From NCBI GenBank assembly GCA_963847675.1, contig CAWKAP010000008.1, forward strand, positions 248,001 through 312,000: a stretch of DNA of 64,000 nt, read 5' to 3'. Both the position numbers and the translations under genes were made by a program. Source of the stretch: JADJWR01 sp963847675 (GTDB lineage Bacteria; Pseudomonadota; Gammaproteobacteria; Burkholderiales; Burkholderiaceae_F). Position 1 is the first letter of the stretch, and each line of letters opens with the position of its first letter. Positions 7,868-16,413 of this stretch are shown here, one piece after another. The notes under the pieces were generated by a model. It saw only the letters and a list, made by a program, of their open reading frames with translations. It searched no databases and was not told where the DNA came from.

Positions 7868-8675
7868 TCACGTGGCCCAGATGCGCGGCGCCGTGGCGGC
7901 CCGGCCGGCAAAGGTCAGCGGCCGCAGTTCGCGCCATACCGCTTCCAGTGCATGCCGCACCGCCTGCGACGTGGCGCCGAGCGCGCGTGCCAGAAGCAGT
8001 GTCGGTGTCAGGCGCGTGATCGGCGCGGCTGCGCCGGGCCGATGTTCGCGCAGCTGTTCGAGCTGCGCCTCGCTCCACTGCGGTCCGGCGGCCCATAGGC
8101 AGCCGAACACCGTGTTCCCGGCCAGCCCGATCGGCGAGCCGAGCAGCGCATCGCCGCCGGCCAGCCGCTGCGTCGCCACGCAGACGGCCCGCCTGGCGCA
8201 GCGGGATTGTCTGCGCGAAGCGGCCCTGCCTGAAGGGCTCGCCCGACGCCGCCCGTCCGAGCGCCACGATGTCCCAGCCAAGCATCGAAGCATCGCCGGC
8301 CAGCTCGATGTCGATCTCGGATCGCACGTCGGCCTGGTCGAAGACGATCGCCTCCTGCGGCAGCCACTCGGCGCCGCCTTCGACGCGCAACGCGATGTGC
8401 TGCGACGCGCAGCGGCCGTTGGCCTTGTACCACCTGGTCGCCCCCGGCGTGGTGATCAGCGCCTGGGCGCCGGGCTGCACGGCAACGTCGATCGACAACG
8501 CGTCGCCGCCGGCGATGCCGCCGGGCGGGTGGATCAGCAACGTATGGCACAGCGACTCGCCCTCCGGGTAGAGGGCTTTCTGGACCTGCAGCGGCCCGCG
8601 GTGGTGCCGGGTGAGCACGGTGCGCCCATCCTGCATGCGATAGTCGAGCGCCAGCTCGGCGCGCCACGTGTCCAC
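7868..8675 (-). pseudogene. ureD: Urease accessory protein UreD, one frameshift near 8195
   Basis: UreD (UreH) is the scaffold that binds apo-urease for UreF/UreG-dependent nickel insertion. From GTG 8675 the first frame reads WRAELALDYRMQDGRTVLTR, RGPLQVQKALYPEG, HPPGGIAGGD, TTPGATRWYKAN and MLGWDIVALGRAASGEPF, all diagnostic. After RFAQTIPLRQAG (about 8200) the family sequence continues only in another frame, with RLAGGDALLGSPIGLAGNTV to the stop at 7868. One base repairs it. It lies 17 bases after urtE and 22 before ureA. Given the deleted catalytic genes, this could be decay or a sequencing indel. Confidence 0.85.
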
Positions 8676-8692
8676 TCGGGTCGTACTGCGCT

Positions 8693-9391
8693 TCAGATCG
8701 CGATCAGTTCGCGGACGTTCTTCTCCTTCATCTCGCCGCCCGGTCCGGCATGCGTGATCCGGCCGCGCGACATCACCGCGTAGCCGTCGGCGAGCGACTC
8801 GGCGAAATCGTAGTACTGCTCGACCAGCAGCACGGCCATTCTGCTCTTCGCCACCAGCGCCCGGATCACGGCGCCGATCTCCTTGATGATCGACGGCTGG
8901 ATGCCCTCGGTCGGCTCGTCGAGGATGAGAACACGCGGATTGGCGGCAAGCGCGCGTCCGATCGCCAGCTGCTGCTGCTGGCCTCCGGAGAGATCGCCGC
9001 CGCGGCGCCTGAGCATCTGCTTGAGCACCGGGAATGTTTCCAGGATGTGCTCCGGCAGCCGGCGCGCCGCGCGCCCGGTCACGGGCGCCAGACCCATCAG
9101 CAGGTTCTCTTCCACCGTGAGCCGGTTGAAGATCTCGCGCCCCTGCGGCACGTAGCCGATGCCGAGCCGCACGCGCTGGTACGGCGCCAGTCTCGTGATG
9201 TCGTGACCTTCGAGCAGCACTTGCCCGCTGCGGGCCGGCACCAGCCCCATCGCCGTCTTCAGCAGCGTGGTCTTGCCCACGCCATTGCGACCGAGCAGCA
9301 CCGTGCAGGCGCCTTCCGGCACGGCGAGCGACACGTCGCGCAGGATGTGGCTGCCGCCGTAGTACTGGTTGAGGGTTTCGATGGTCAGCAT
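8693..9391 (-). CDS. urtE: Urea ABC transporter ATP-binding protein UrtE
   Basis: This 232-residue LivF-type ATPase has Walker A GRNGVGKTTLLKT, a Q-loop segment GYVPQGREIFNRLTVEENLL, signature LSGGQQQQLAIGRAL and Walker B VLILDEPTEGIQPSI. The TEGIQPSI form and the GHDITRL region are typical of UrtE rather than of amino-acid LivF. It powers high-affinity urea uptake together with UrtD and the UrtB/UrtC permeases. It is the last urt gene and lies directly before ureD, but it is separated from urtD by an unusual 690-bp gap holding a palindromic element. Confidence 0.93.
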   Translation of the reverse strand: MLTIETLNQYYGGSHILRDVSLAVPEGACTVLLGRNGVGKTTLLKTAMGLVPARSGQVLLEGHDITRLAPYQRVRLGIGYVPQGREIFNRLTVEENLLMGLAPVTGRAARRLPEHILETFPVLKQMLRRRGGDLSGGQQQQLAIGRALAANPRVLILDEPTEGIQPSIIKEIGAVIRALVAKSRMAVLLVEQYYDFAESLADGYAVMSRGRITHAGPGGEMKEKNVRELIAI

Positions 9392-9474
9392 CGCGTCTTC
9401 TCTCTTTGCTCAGGCGGCGCCTTATCAATGCGCTGTGGGCGCATGACACGTTGAGCGCTCTCCGCGGCGCGGGT

Positions 9475-10003
9475 GCGCTCTCCGCCGCGCGGGCGGTTAC
9501 TTTCTTTGCTTCGCCAAAGAAAGTAACCAAAGAAAGGCGAGCCTACGAAGTCGGTCGCTGCGCGACTTCCCTGCGCTGCTCGCCGAGGCGGGCGGCGAAA
9601 GAGGGCTAAAGCGCTCTTTCGCCGAATGCCCCCGCCTCGGCTGCGCTGCTCGGCGCCTTCGAAGGCAATCAAAGTCAACAGACCACCCCCACCCTGGCCC
9701 TCCCCCGCCTGCGGGGGAGGGATTCGGGGGCGCATGTCGCCCAACACAACACAAGCACCCTCTCCCCGGAGGGGAGAGGGCTGGGGTGAGGGGCGAGCCT
9801 TGCCCTTGAACGCCCTCGAAGACGCTGAGCAGCACAGGACGGACCGAGGCTCTCGGCGAAAACGTGCTTTAGCCCGTTTTCGCCGCCGGTCCGACCGAGC
9901 AGCGCAAGGGACCGGCGAAGCCGGCGGCTTCGTGGGCTCGCCTTCTTTTGGTTACTTTTCTTGGCGAGACAAGAAAAGTAACCGCCCGCGCGGCGGAGAG
10001 CGC
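9475..10003. repeat. 529-bp composite palindromic element between urtD and urtE
   Basis: The ends are a near-perfect 69-bp inverted repeat: 9475-9543 (GCGCTCTCCGCCGCGCGGGC onward) is the reverse complement of 9935-10003 with a few changes. Each arm contains its own GGTTACTTTCTTTG-type palindrome. The symmetry continues inward over about 180-190 bp per arm (GGCGAAA...GGGCTAAAGC and TTCGCCG blocks), so 9475-9666 mirrors 9805-10003. The centre carries two small perfect hairpins, 9698-9721 and 9758-9780. No transposase ORF is present. It looks like a MITE or a pair of clustered repeat units, and it accounts for most of the gap 9392-10077. Confidence 0.8.
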
Positions 10004-10077
10004 AAACGGCAGCGAGGCGAGGCTGCGAGTCATTGTCGCGCACGACACCGGGCATCAGCCGCGCAGCGAACAACGCC

Positions 10078-10905
10078 TCAGCGCCCAAGGTACACCTCGA
10101 TCACCCGCTCGTTGGACTGCACCTCCTGCATGCCGCCCTCTGCGAGGACCGAGCCCTCGTGCAGCACGGTGACCTTGCGCGCGATCTGCCCGACGAAGTC
10201 CATGTCGTGCTCGACCACCACGATCGAGTGCGAGCCTTCGAGTTCGAGGATGAGCTCGGCCGTGTGCGCGGTCTCGGCGTCGGTCATGCCGGCCACCGGC
10301 TCGTCGAGCAGGATCAGTTCCGGCTCCTGCACGAGCAGCATGCCGATCTCGAGCCACTGCTTCTGACCGTGCGACAGCGAGCCGGCAAGGCGGTCCTCGG
10401 CACCTTCGAGGCGGATCGTCTTCAGCGTCCGCGCGATCAATTCACGTTGCTCGCGGGTCAGCCGCGCCAGCAGCGTCGGCCTCACCCGCTTGTCGGTCTT
10501 CATCGCCAGCTCGAGGTTCTCGAACACCGAGTGGCTCTCGAACACGGTCGGCTTCTGGAACTTGCGGCCGATGCCCAGGCGCGCGATTTCGGTTTCCGGC
10601 AGCGTCGTGAGGTCGAAGGTCTGTCCGAAGAAGGCCGTGCCCTGGTCGGGGCGCGTCTTGCCGGTGATGACGTCCATCATCGTCGTCTTGCCGGCACCGT
10701 TCGGGCCGATGATGCAACGCAGTTCGCCACGGTCGACGGTCAGGCTCAGCTTGTTCAGCGCCTTGAAGCCGTCGAAGCTGACGGTGACGTCGTCCAGATA
10801 CAGGATCGGGCCGTGCGAGGTGTCGACGCGGTCGGGATCGACGTGGCGACCGTAGGCGGCGCCGGCCGAGCCGCCGAGGCCGTGGATGACGCCGCCTTCG
10901 CTCAC
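10078..10905 (-). CDS. urtD: Urea ABC transporter ATP-binding protein UrtD
   Basis: A 275-residue LivG-type ATPase with Walker A GPNGAGKTTMMDVITGKTRP, a Q-loop region RKFQKPTVFE, signature LSHGQKQWLEIGMLL and Walker B LILLDEPVAGMTDAE. The SHGQKQWLEIGM signature and the ITGKTRPD segment distinguish UrtD from branched-chain amino-acid LivG. The N-terminus carries about 30 extra residues before LYLDDVTVSFDGFKALN, as is common for UrtD. It overlaps urtC by four bases (ATGA), which fixes the start at 10905 and shows translational coupling. Confidence 0.94.
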   Translation of the reverse strand: MSEGGVIHGLGGSAGAAYGRHVDPDRVDTSHGPILYLDDVTVSFDGFKALNKLSLTVDRGELRCIIGPNGAGKTTMMDVITGKTRPDQGTAFFGQTFDLTTLPETEIARLGIGRKFQKPTVFESHSVFENLELAMKTDKRVRPTLLARLTREQRELIARTLKTIRLEGAEDRLAGSLSHGQKQWLEIGMLLVQEPELILLDEPVAGMTDAETAHTAELILELEGSHSIVVVEHDMDFVGQIARKVTVLHEGSVLAEGGMQEVQSNERVIEVYLGR

Positions 10906-12026
10906 GGCTTGGCCTCACGCAGCCGCAGTTCGGGTCGCTCGGCCGGGACGCTCCACCGCGCACGCAGCATTTCCACCAGCCCCATCAGGCCGCGCGGGAG
11001 CCACAGCGTCACCAGGACGAACAACAGCCCGAGGAAGTAGAGCCAGTACTCCGGATAGGCGACGGTGAACCAGCTCTTGGCGCCGTTGACCGCAAACGCG
11101 CCGAGGATCGGGCCGAACAGCGTGCCGCGCCCGCCGACCGCGGCCCAGATGGCGATCTCGATCGAGTTCGCCGGACTCATTTCACTGGGGTTGATGATGC
11201 CGACCTGCGGCACGTACAGCGCGCCGGCGATGCCGCTCATGACCGCCGCGGCTGTCCAGATGAAGAGCTTGAAGTACAGGGTGCGGTAACCGAGGAACAT
11301 CAGCCGCGACTCCTGATCGCGGATCGCGGTGAGCACGCGGCCGAGCTTGCTGGCGACGATCCAGCGCGCCACGACGAGCGCACCGAGCAGGTACAGGCCG
11401 CTGAGCACGAAAAGGGCCGTGCGCATCTCCGGCGCGGTGATCGGGTAACCGAGGATGCGCTTGAAGTCGGTGAAGCCGTTGTTGCCGCCGAAGCCCATGT
11501 CGTTGCGGAAGAAGGCCAGCATGGCGGCGAAGGTCAGCGCCTGCGTGATGATCGAGAAGTACACGCCCTTGATGCGCGAGCGAAAGGCAAAGAAGCCGAA
11601 GACGAACGCCAGCAGCCCCGGCACCGCGACGACGAGAAACAGCGCCCACAGGAAAGAGCCGGAACCGGTCCAGTACCAGGGCAGTTCCTTCCAGTCGAGG
11701 AACACCATGAAGTCCGGCAGGTCGACGCCGTAGACGCCGTCGCGGCCGATCTGCCGCATCAGGTACATGCCGAAGGCGTAGCCGCCGAGCGCGAAGAACA
11801 CGCCCTGGCCGAGCGACAGGATGCCGGTGTAGCCCCAGATCAGGTCCATCGCCAGTGCCACCACCGCGTAGCACATGAACTTGCCGAGCAGCGTGATCCA
11901 GAAGCTCGACACGTGCAGCGGGTGGCCGTCCGGCACCGCCAGGTGCAGCACCGGCAGCACGACGATCAGCAGCGCCGCGACCGCGAAGATCGCACTCCAG
12001 ACGCGCAGCGGAAACAGGCGGGTCAT
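10902..12026 (-). CDS. urtC: Urea ABC transporter permease UrtC
   Basis: A 374-residue LivM-type permease with about nine or ten hydrophobic segments. UrtC-specific stretches are MDLIWGYTGILSLGQGVFFA, the periplasmic insert LPDFMVFLDWKELPWYW, and SIEIAIWAAVGGRGTLFGPI. Start ATG 12026 overlaps the urtB stop (ATGA). It forms the transmembrane channel with UrtB. The C-terminus ends in a charged cytosolic tail (RPELRLREAKP) directly before urtD. Confidence 0.94.
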   Translation of the reverse strand: MTRLFPLRVWSAIFAVAALLIVVLPVLHLAVPDGHPLHVSSFWITLLGKFMCYAVVALAMDLIWGYTGILSLGQGVFFALGGYAFGMYLMRQIGRDGVYGVDLPDFMVFLDWKELPWYWTGSGSFLWALFLVVAVPGLLAFVFGFFAFRSRIKGVYFSIITQALTFAAMLAFFRNDMGFGGNNGFTDFKRILGYPITAPEMRTALFVLSGLYLLGALVVARWIVASKLGRVLTAIRDQESRLMFLGYRTLYFKLFIWTAAAVMSGIAGALYVPQVGIINPSEMSPANSIEIAIWAAVGGRGTLFGPILGAFAVNGAKSWFTVAYPEYWLYFLGLLFVLVTLWLPRGLMGLVEMLRARWSVPAERPELRLREAKP

Positions 12027-13633
12027 GCTTCCGCGCTCCGTCCCTTCAGCGCGAACAGTCCCTGCGGGCGCTTCTGGATGAACAGGATGATGAAGACGAG
12101 CACCATGATCTTGGCCAGCACCGCGCCCGACCACGGCTCGAGGAACTTGGCGATCGAGCCGAGGCCGAGCGCGGCGATCACCGTCCCGGCCAGCTGGCCG
12201 ACGCCACCGAGCACCACGACCATGAAGCTGTCGACGATGTAGCCCTGGCCGAGGTCGGGCCCGACGTTGCCGATCTGCGAGAGCGCCACGCCGCCGAGCC
12301 CGGCCACACCGGAGCCCAGCCCGAAGGTCAGCATGTCGACGCGACTCGTCGGCACGCCGGTGCAGCTGGCCATCGCGCGGTTCTGCGTCACGCCGCGCAC
12401 GAACAGCCCCAGTCGCGTGCGATTGATGACCAGCCACACGGCGACGAGCACGGCGAGCGCGAAGCCGATGATCACCATGCGGTTGAACGGCAGCACGTAA
12501 CCGCCGGCAAGGGCGATGCCGCCGGAGAGCCAGGCCGGGTTCTCGACCTCCACGTTCTGCGCGCCGAAGAACGTGCGGCTGGCCTGGATCAGCAGCAGGC
12601 TGACGCCCCAGGTGGTGAGCAGCGTCTCCAGCGGCCGGCCATAGAGCCAGCGCAGCACCGTGCGCTCGAGCGCCATGCCGAGCGCGGCCGTGACCAGGAA
12701 CGCCGCCGGCAGTGCGGCGACGACGTACCAGTCGAAGGCGCCGGGCAGGTGGCTGCGGAACAGGCCCTGCACGACGAAGGTCGCGTAGGCGCCGATCATC
12801 AGGAACTCGCCGTGCGCCATGTTGATGATGCCCATCAGCCCGTAGGTGATGGCCAGGCCCAGCGCCGCGAGCAGCAGGATCGAGCCGAGACTGACACCGG
12901 AGAAGAGCGCCAGCGCCATCTCGGTACGCTGCAGCCGCTCGTTGATCGCGGCGAGCGAAGCCTGCGCGGCGGCGCGCACGCGTTCGTCGGACTCGGCGTA
13001 GCTGCCGTCCTTGTGGCGGGTGACCATCGTCGCCAGCAGCTGGCGCACCTGCGGATCGACGCTCGACGAGAGCCGCTGCGCGGCCGTCAGGCGCTGGCCG
13101 GGATCGCTGGAACGGATGGCCAGCGAGGCGCCGGCCAGCTCGAGGATCGCCCTCACCTCGGCGTCGGACTCCTTCGCCAACGCGGCCTCGATGATCGGCA
13201 GCGCGTCCTCGTTGTCGGAACCCTGCAGCTCACGGGCAGCTTCGAGCCGCGTCGCACGGTCGGCCGCGCCGAGCTTCAGCGCCGCGATGGCCGAGCCGAT
13301 CTCGCCGCGGATGCGGTTGTTGACGATGATGGCGTCGAGGTTGGACGGTGCCGCGCCGAGACCCTCGCCTGTGGCAGCGTCCGAGATCTGCCCGTCGGCG
13401 ACGATCACCGCGCGCGCGCCGCCGTCGACCAGCGCCAGCGCCTCGTCGCCGAGCGCGCGCAGCACCTCGATCCCTCGCGGCTCCCCGGACACGGCGAGCT
13501 TGCGGATCGCCTCGATCTTCGCATCCGAATCCTCGGCGCCGAGTTGTGCGAGCACCGCCGCATCCAGCGCCGCCCACGCCGGCGCGCCGAGCGCAAGCAG
13601 GACGACGGCGATCAGGCGATGGAGCCAGGACAT
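12023..13633 (-). CDS. urtB: Urea ABC transporter permease UrtB with N-terminal HEAT-like domain
   Basis: The 536-residue protein starts with a signal peptide (MSWLHRLIAVVLLALGAPAW). An extracytoplasmic Ala-rich helical domain follows at about 20-220 (AKIEAIRKLAVSGEPRGIEV, then LEAARELQGSDNEDALPIIE), and a LivH-type permease domain completes it with INMAHGEFLMIGAYATFV and GQLAGTVIAALGLGSIAKFL. The long N-terminal domain is normal for proteobacterial UrtB and absent from LivH. ATG 13633 is preferred to the GTG at 13642 because it gives a compact signal peptide. The stop overlaps the urtC start. UrtB and UrtC form the membrane pore. Confidence 0.92.
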   Translation of the reverse strand: MSWLHRLIAVVLLALGAPAWAALDAAVLAQLGAEDSDAKIEAIRKLAVSGEPRGIEVLRALGDEALALVDGGARAVIVADGQISDAATGEGLGAAPSNLDAIIVNNRIRGEIGSAIAALKLGAADRATRLEAARELQGSDNEDALPIIEAALAKESDAEVRAILELAGASLAIRSSDPGQRLTAAQRLSSSVDPQVRQLLATMVTRHKDGSYAESDERVRAAAQASLAAINERLQRTEMALALFSGVSLGSILLLAALGLAITYGLMGIINMAHGEFLMIGAYATFVVQGLFRSHLPGAFDWYVVAALPAAFLVTAALGMALERTVLRWLYGRPLETLLTTWGVSLLLIQASRTFFGAQNVEVENPAWLSGGIALAGGYVLPFNRMVIIGFALAVLVAVWLVINRTRLGLFVRGVTQNRAMASCTGVPTSRVDMLTFGLGSGVAGLGGVALSQIGNVGPDLGQGYIVDSFMVVVLGGVGQLAGTVIAALGLGSIAKFLEPWSGAVLAKIMVLVFIILFIQKRPQGLFALKGRSAEA

Positions 13634-13697
13634 CGGCAGCACTCAGGGTGAAGACTTCTCGGGCAGGAGACCGCGCGGACGCGTCGGCGCTCCTTCA

Positions 13698-13721
13698 CCC
13701 TCCCCCGCAAGCGGGGGAGGG
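13698..13721. repeat. Perfect GC hairpin in the urtA-urtB gap
   Basis: CCCTCCCCCGC (13698-13708) and GCGGGGGAGGG (13711-13721) form an 11-bp perfect stem with a 2-base loop. The same 11-bp arms occur at 9698-9721 inside the palindromic element. Placed between urtA and urtB, it could stabilise the abundant urtA message or partly terminate transcription; this is inference. Confidence 0.7.
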
Positions 13722-13846
13722 TCGGGGTGGGGGCGCGTGGCCGTTGCCATCGGACCGCCCGCCCGGCCGTCCCAAGGGCGGCCCGCCGAATCGCTTCGCG
13801 TGCACGTGCGAGCGGCGAACGCGCTCGCGTACACGCAACGCGCCCG

Positions 13847-15103
13847 TCACGCCGGGCTTTCGCCCTTCTTCTCGTTGCCGGGAATGAACGGGCTCCACGG
13901 CTGCGCGCGGATCGGGCCCTTGGTCTTCCACACGACGTTGAACTGCCCGTCGGCGCGCACCTCGCCGATGAACACCGGCTTGTGCAGATGGTGGTTCTTC
14001 TCGTCCATCTTCACCTTGAAGCCGCACGGCGCATCGAAGGTCTGTCCCTCGACGGCCTTGATCACCGGGTCGATGTCGGTGGTCTTCGCCTTCTCGACGC
14101 CCTGCTTCCACATGTGGATGCCGATGTAGGTGGCCTCCATCGGGTCGTTGGTCACGACCTTGTCGGCATTGGGCAGCTTGGCCTTCATCGCCCAGTCCTT
14201 GTACATCTTGATGAAGGCGTCGTTGGCCGGGTTCTTCAGCGTCATGAAGTAGTTCCATGCCGCCAGATGACCCACCAGCGGCTTCGTGTCGACGCCGCGC
14301 AGTTCCTCCTCGCCGACCGAGAAGGCCACCACCGGCACGTCCTTGGCCTTCAGCCCGGCGTTGCCGAGTTCCTTGTAGAAGGGCACGTTCGAGTCGCCGT
14401 TGATGGTCGAGATGACGCAGGTCTTGCCGCCGCCGGAGAACTTCTTGATGTTGCCGACGATGGTCTGGTAGTCGGAGTGGCCGAACGGCGTGTAGATCTC
14501 CTCGATGTCCTTCTCGGACACGCCCTTGCTTTTCAGGAACGCGCGCAGGATCTTGTTGGTCGTGCGCGGGTAGACGTAGTCGGTGCCGAGCAGGAAGAAG
14601 CGCTTGGCCGCGCCGCCGTCCTTGCTCATCAGGTACTCGGTCGCCGGGATCGCCTGCTGGTTCGGCGCCGCGCCGGTGTAGAAGACGTTCTTCTCCAGTT
14701 CCTCCCCCTCGTACTGCACCGGGTAGAAGAGCAGGTGGTTCAGTTCCTTGAACACCGGCAGCACGCTCTTGCGCGAGACGCTGGTCCAGCAGCCGAAAAC
14801 CACCGACACCTTGTCCTGCGTGATCAGCTGGCGCGCCTTCTCGGCGAACAGCGGCCAGTTCGAGGCCGGGTCGACCACCACCGGCTCGAGCGGCCGGCCC
14901 ATCACGCCGCCCTTGGCGTTGATGTCGGCGATGGTCATCAGCGCCGTTTCCTTCAGCGCCGTTTCCGAGATCGCCATCGTTCCCGAAAGCGAATGCAGGA
15001 TGCCCACCTTGATCGGCGCCTTCGATTGCCCGAACGCCGCGGTGATGCCGCTGGCACTCAGTGCGGCCGCACCCGAAACCTGCAGAAAATGCCTGCGTTG
15101 CAT
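13847..15103 (-). CDS. urtA: Urea ABC transporter substrate-binding protein UrtA
   Basis: A 418-residue periplasmic binding protein with an RR-containing signal sequence (MQRRHFLQVSGAAALSASGI), which may use the Tat route. The mature part shows the UrtA/FmdD form of the type I binding fold: PIKVGILHSLSGTMAISETA, VVVDPASNWPLFAEKARQLI, VFGCWTSVSRKSVLPVFKEL, YPVQYEGEELEKNVFYTGA and AAWNYFMTL. These segments separate it from leucine-binding LivJ. It is the first gene of the operon and sits behind a sigma-54 promoter and an NtrC site. It captures urea in the periplasm for UrtBCDE. Confidence 0.95.
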   Translation of the reverse strand: MQRRHFLQVSGAAALSASGITAAFGQSKAPIKVGILHSLSGTMAISETALKETALMTIADINAKGGVMGRPLEPVVVDPASNWPLFAEKARQLITQDKVSVVFGCWTSVSRKSVLPVFKELNHLLFYPVQYEGEELEKNVFYTGAAPNQQAIPATEYLMSKDGGAAKRFFLLGTDYVYPRTTNKILRAFLKSKGVSEKDIEEIYTPFGHSDYQTIVGNIKKFSGGGKTCVISTINGDSNVPFYKELGNAGLKAKDVPVVAFSVGEEELRGVDTKPLVGHLAAWNYFMTLKNPANDAFIKMYKDWAMKAKLPNADKVVTNDPMEATYIGIHMWKQGVEKAKTTDIDPVIKAVEGQTFDAPCGFKVKMDEKNHHLHKPVFIGEVRADGQFNVVWKTKGPIRAQPWSPFIPGNEKKGESPA

Positions 15104-15167
15104 AGCTCTACCCCCCGTGGACGTGATTGGCAGGCGAGCACCTGCGCGCCGCGCCACGGGTCATGTA

Positions 15168-15184
15168 TTCAAGGTTCGTGCCAG
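15168..15184 (-). promoter_or_regulatory. Sigma-54 (-24/-12) promoter of urtA
   Basis: On the minus strand the sequence is CTGGCACGAACCTTGAA. It matches the RpoN consensus TGGCAC-N5-TTGCW with correct spacing and a single change in the -12 box (TTGAA). The -12 end lies about 65 bases before the urtA start codon. Confidence 0.75.
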
Positions 15185-15243
15185 GCACCAGGCATGCGAT
15201 CTGACGCAGTCCGGCCACGTCCGCGCCCGATTGCGTTGCGAAC

Positions 15244-15260
15244 TGCACGATTGCAGTGCA
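15244..15260. promoter_or_regulatory. NtrC-type activator site upstream of urtA
   Basis: TGCACGATTGCAGTGCA is a TGCAC-N7-GTGCA palindrome, the half-site pattern recognised by NtrC. Its near edge is about 60 bases upstream of the sigma-54 promoter, a usual enhancer position. Together they imply that urea uptake is induced under nitrogen limitation. Confidence 0.7.
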
Positions 15261-15349
15261 GCAACCGGGGCGACGGCGCCAACGCAGTGCGCAACGGCGA
15301 CTGAATGCGCGGACTCGCCGCTGCCCCGCTTGCACCGGACGCGATCGCG

Positions 15350-16174
15350 TCAGCGCAGTGCCGCCTCGAGATCGACCGGCGCGTCGTCGGGCAGGACCAG
15401 GTCGAGATTGCCCTCGACGTGGTTCAGGTGCTCGGTCATCAATCGCGCCGCGCGATCGCCGTCGCCGGCCGCCAGCGCATCGACGATCAGGCCGTGCTCC
15501 TCGCCGAGGCACGACGGCACGGACGGCTTGTCGTACAGCGCGATGATCAGGCAGGTGAGCGAAGCGAGTTCGCGCATCGCCTTGGCGAGCACCTCGTTGC
15601 CGGAACGTTCGGCGAGCAGGACGTGAAACTCTCCTGACAGCCGAACGACGGCGCGGGTGTCGCCGCTGGCGCGCGCCCTCGCCTCGGCGGCAACGTGCTG
15701 GCGCAGCGGCGCCAGATCGCTGCGACGGCCGCGATCCAGCGCCAGTTTCTGTGCGATTGCCGGTTCGAGGATCCGGCGCGTTTCGAAGACGTCGCGCGCC
15801 TCGGCCACCGACGGCCTGGCGACGAACGCGCCGCGGTTCGGCTCCAGCCGCACCACGCCTTCGTGGGCCAGCCTCGGCAGCACGCTGCGGATACGTGCGC
15901 GGCTGACGCCGAAGATGCCGGCCAGGCGATCCTCGCCGAGCTTGGTTCCCGGCGGCAGGCGATGCTCGAAGATCGCCGTCAGCAGCTTTTCGTAAATGGC
16001 GTCTTCGCCGGCACTGTCTTCCACCGCCAGCCCGTTCTTCCGGGCCGCCCGCAAGGCCGGCGCGCGCCGCGTCACTGCCGTCCGGCTGCCCGACGCTGGC
16101 CCTCTTCTTGCTGCTGACGCAGCGGCAGCCTTCGCGCGCGACGACCGGCGCGCTGAAGGGCGGGCGACGCTCAT
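15350..16174 (-). CDS. GntR-family regulator with FCD effector domain
   Basis: The 274-residue protein has an Arg/Ala-rich N-terminal arm (about 1-50). It then has a GntR winged helix at about 57-120 (YEKLLTAIFEHRLPPGTKLG, FGVSRARIRSVLPRLAHEGV, RLEPNRGAFV) and an FCD all-helical domain (ARDVFETRRILEPAIAQKLA, FHVLLAERSGN, EEHGLIVDALAAGDGDRAAR). FCD domains usually bind a metal plus an organic acid. It is divergent from the racemase-like/hydantoinase operon and most likely controls it: a GTGTACAC palindrome overlaps that operon's likely promoter. GntR/FCD regulators commonly repress catabolic operons. Confidence 0.9.
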   Translation of the reverse strand: MSVARPSARRSSRAKAAAASAARRGPASGSRTAVTRRAPALRAARKNGLAVEDSAGEDAIYEKLLTAIFEHRLPPGTKLGEDRLAGIFGVSRARIRSVLPRLAHEGVVRLEPNRGAFVARPSVAEARDVFETRRILEPAIAQKLALDRGRRSDLAPLRQHVAAEARARASGDTRAVVRLSGEFHVLLAERSGNEVLAKAMRELASLTCLIIALYDKPSVPSCLGEEHGLIVDALAAGDGDRAARLMTEHLNHVEGNLDLVLPDDAPVDLEAALR

Positions 16175-16217
16175 CTACGTAGACCTTCCAAGGTTCGATT
16201 CGCGGGATCGATTTTGT

Positions 16218-16246
16218 TTGACAAGCTCAAAGCAAAGTGTACACAA
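16218..16246 (+). promoter_or_regulatory. Sigma-70-like promoter overlapped by a GTGTACAC operator
   Basis: A consensus TTGACA (16218-16223) is followed after 16 bases by TACACA (16240-16245). The perfect palindrome GTGTACAC (16237-16244) covers the -10 box. The arrangement suits repression of the racemase-like/hydantoinase operon by the divergent GntR/FCD protein. The leader to ATG 16414 is about 160 bases. Confidence 0.5.
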
Positions 16247-16413
16247 TGCGTCGCGTTTTGGCGCCAATTTCTCTTTTTTTGTAATCAGAACGGGCGAGCC
16301 GCCGTCGCTCCCCAGCCGTTTCCCCCGGAGATCTGGATGAAGCGCTGCCGCGCATCCGGCCAGACTGTTGGCATGGGCCGCCCCCGCCGGGCTGCCGAAG
16401 GCGCGAGGCGGTG

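Noticed and set aside
13727..15304. Long open frame antisense to urtA
   Set aside because: It mirrors a well-conserved gene, is Arg/His/Gly-rich, and exists because high-GC coding DNA rarely has stops in the opposite frames.
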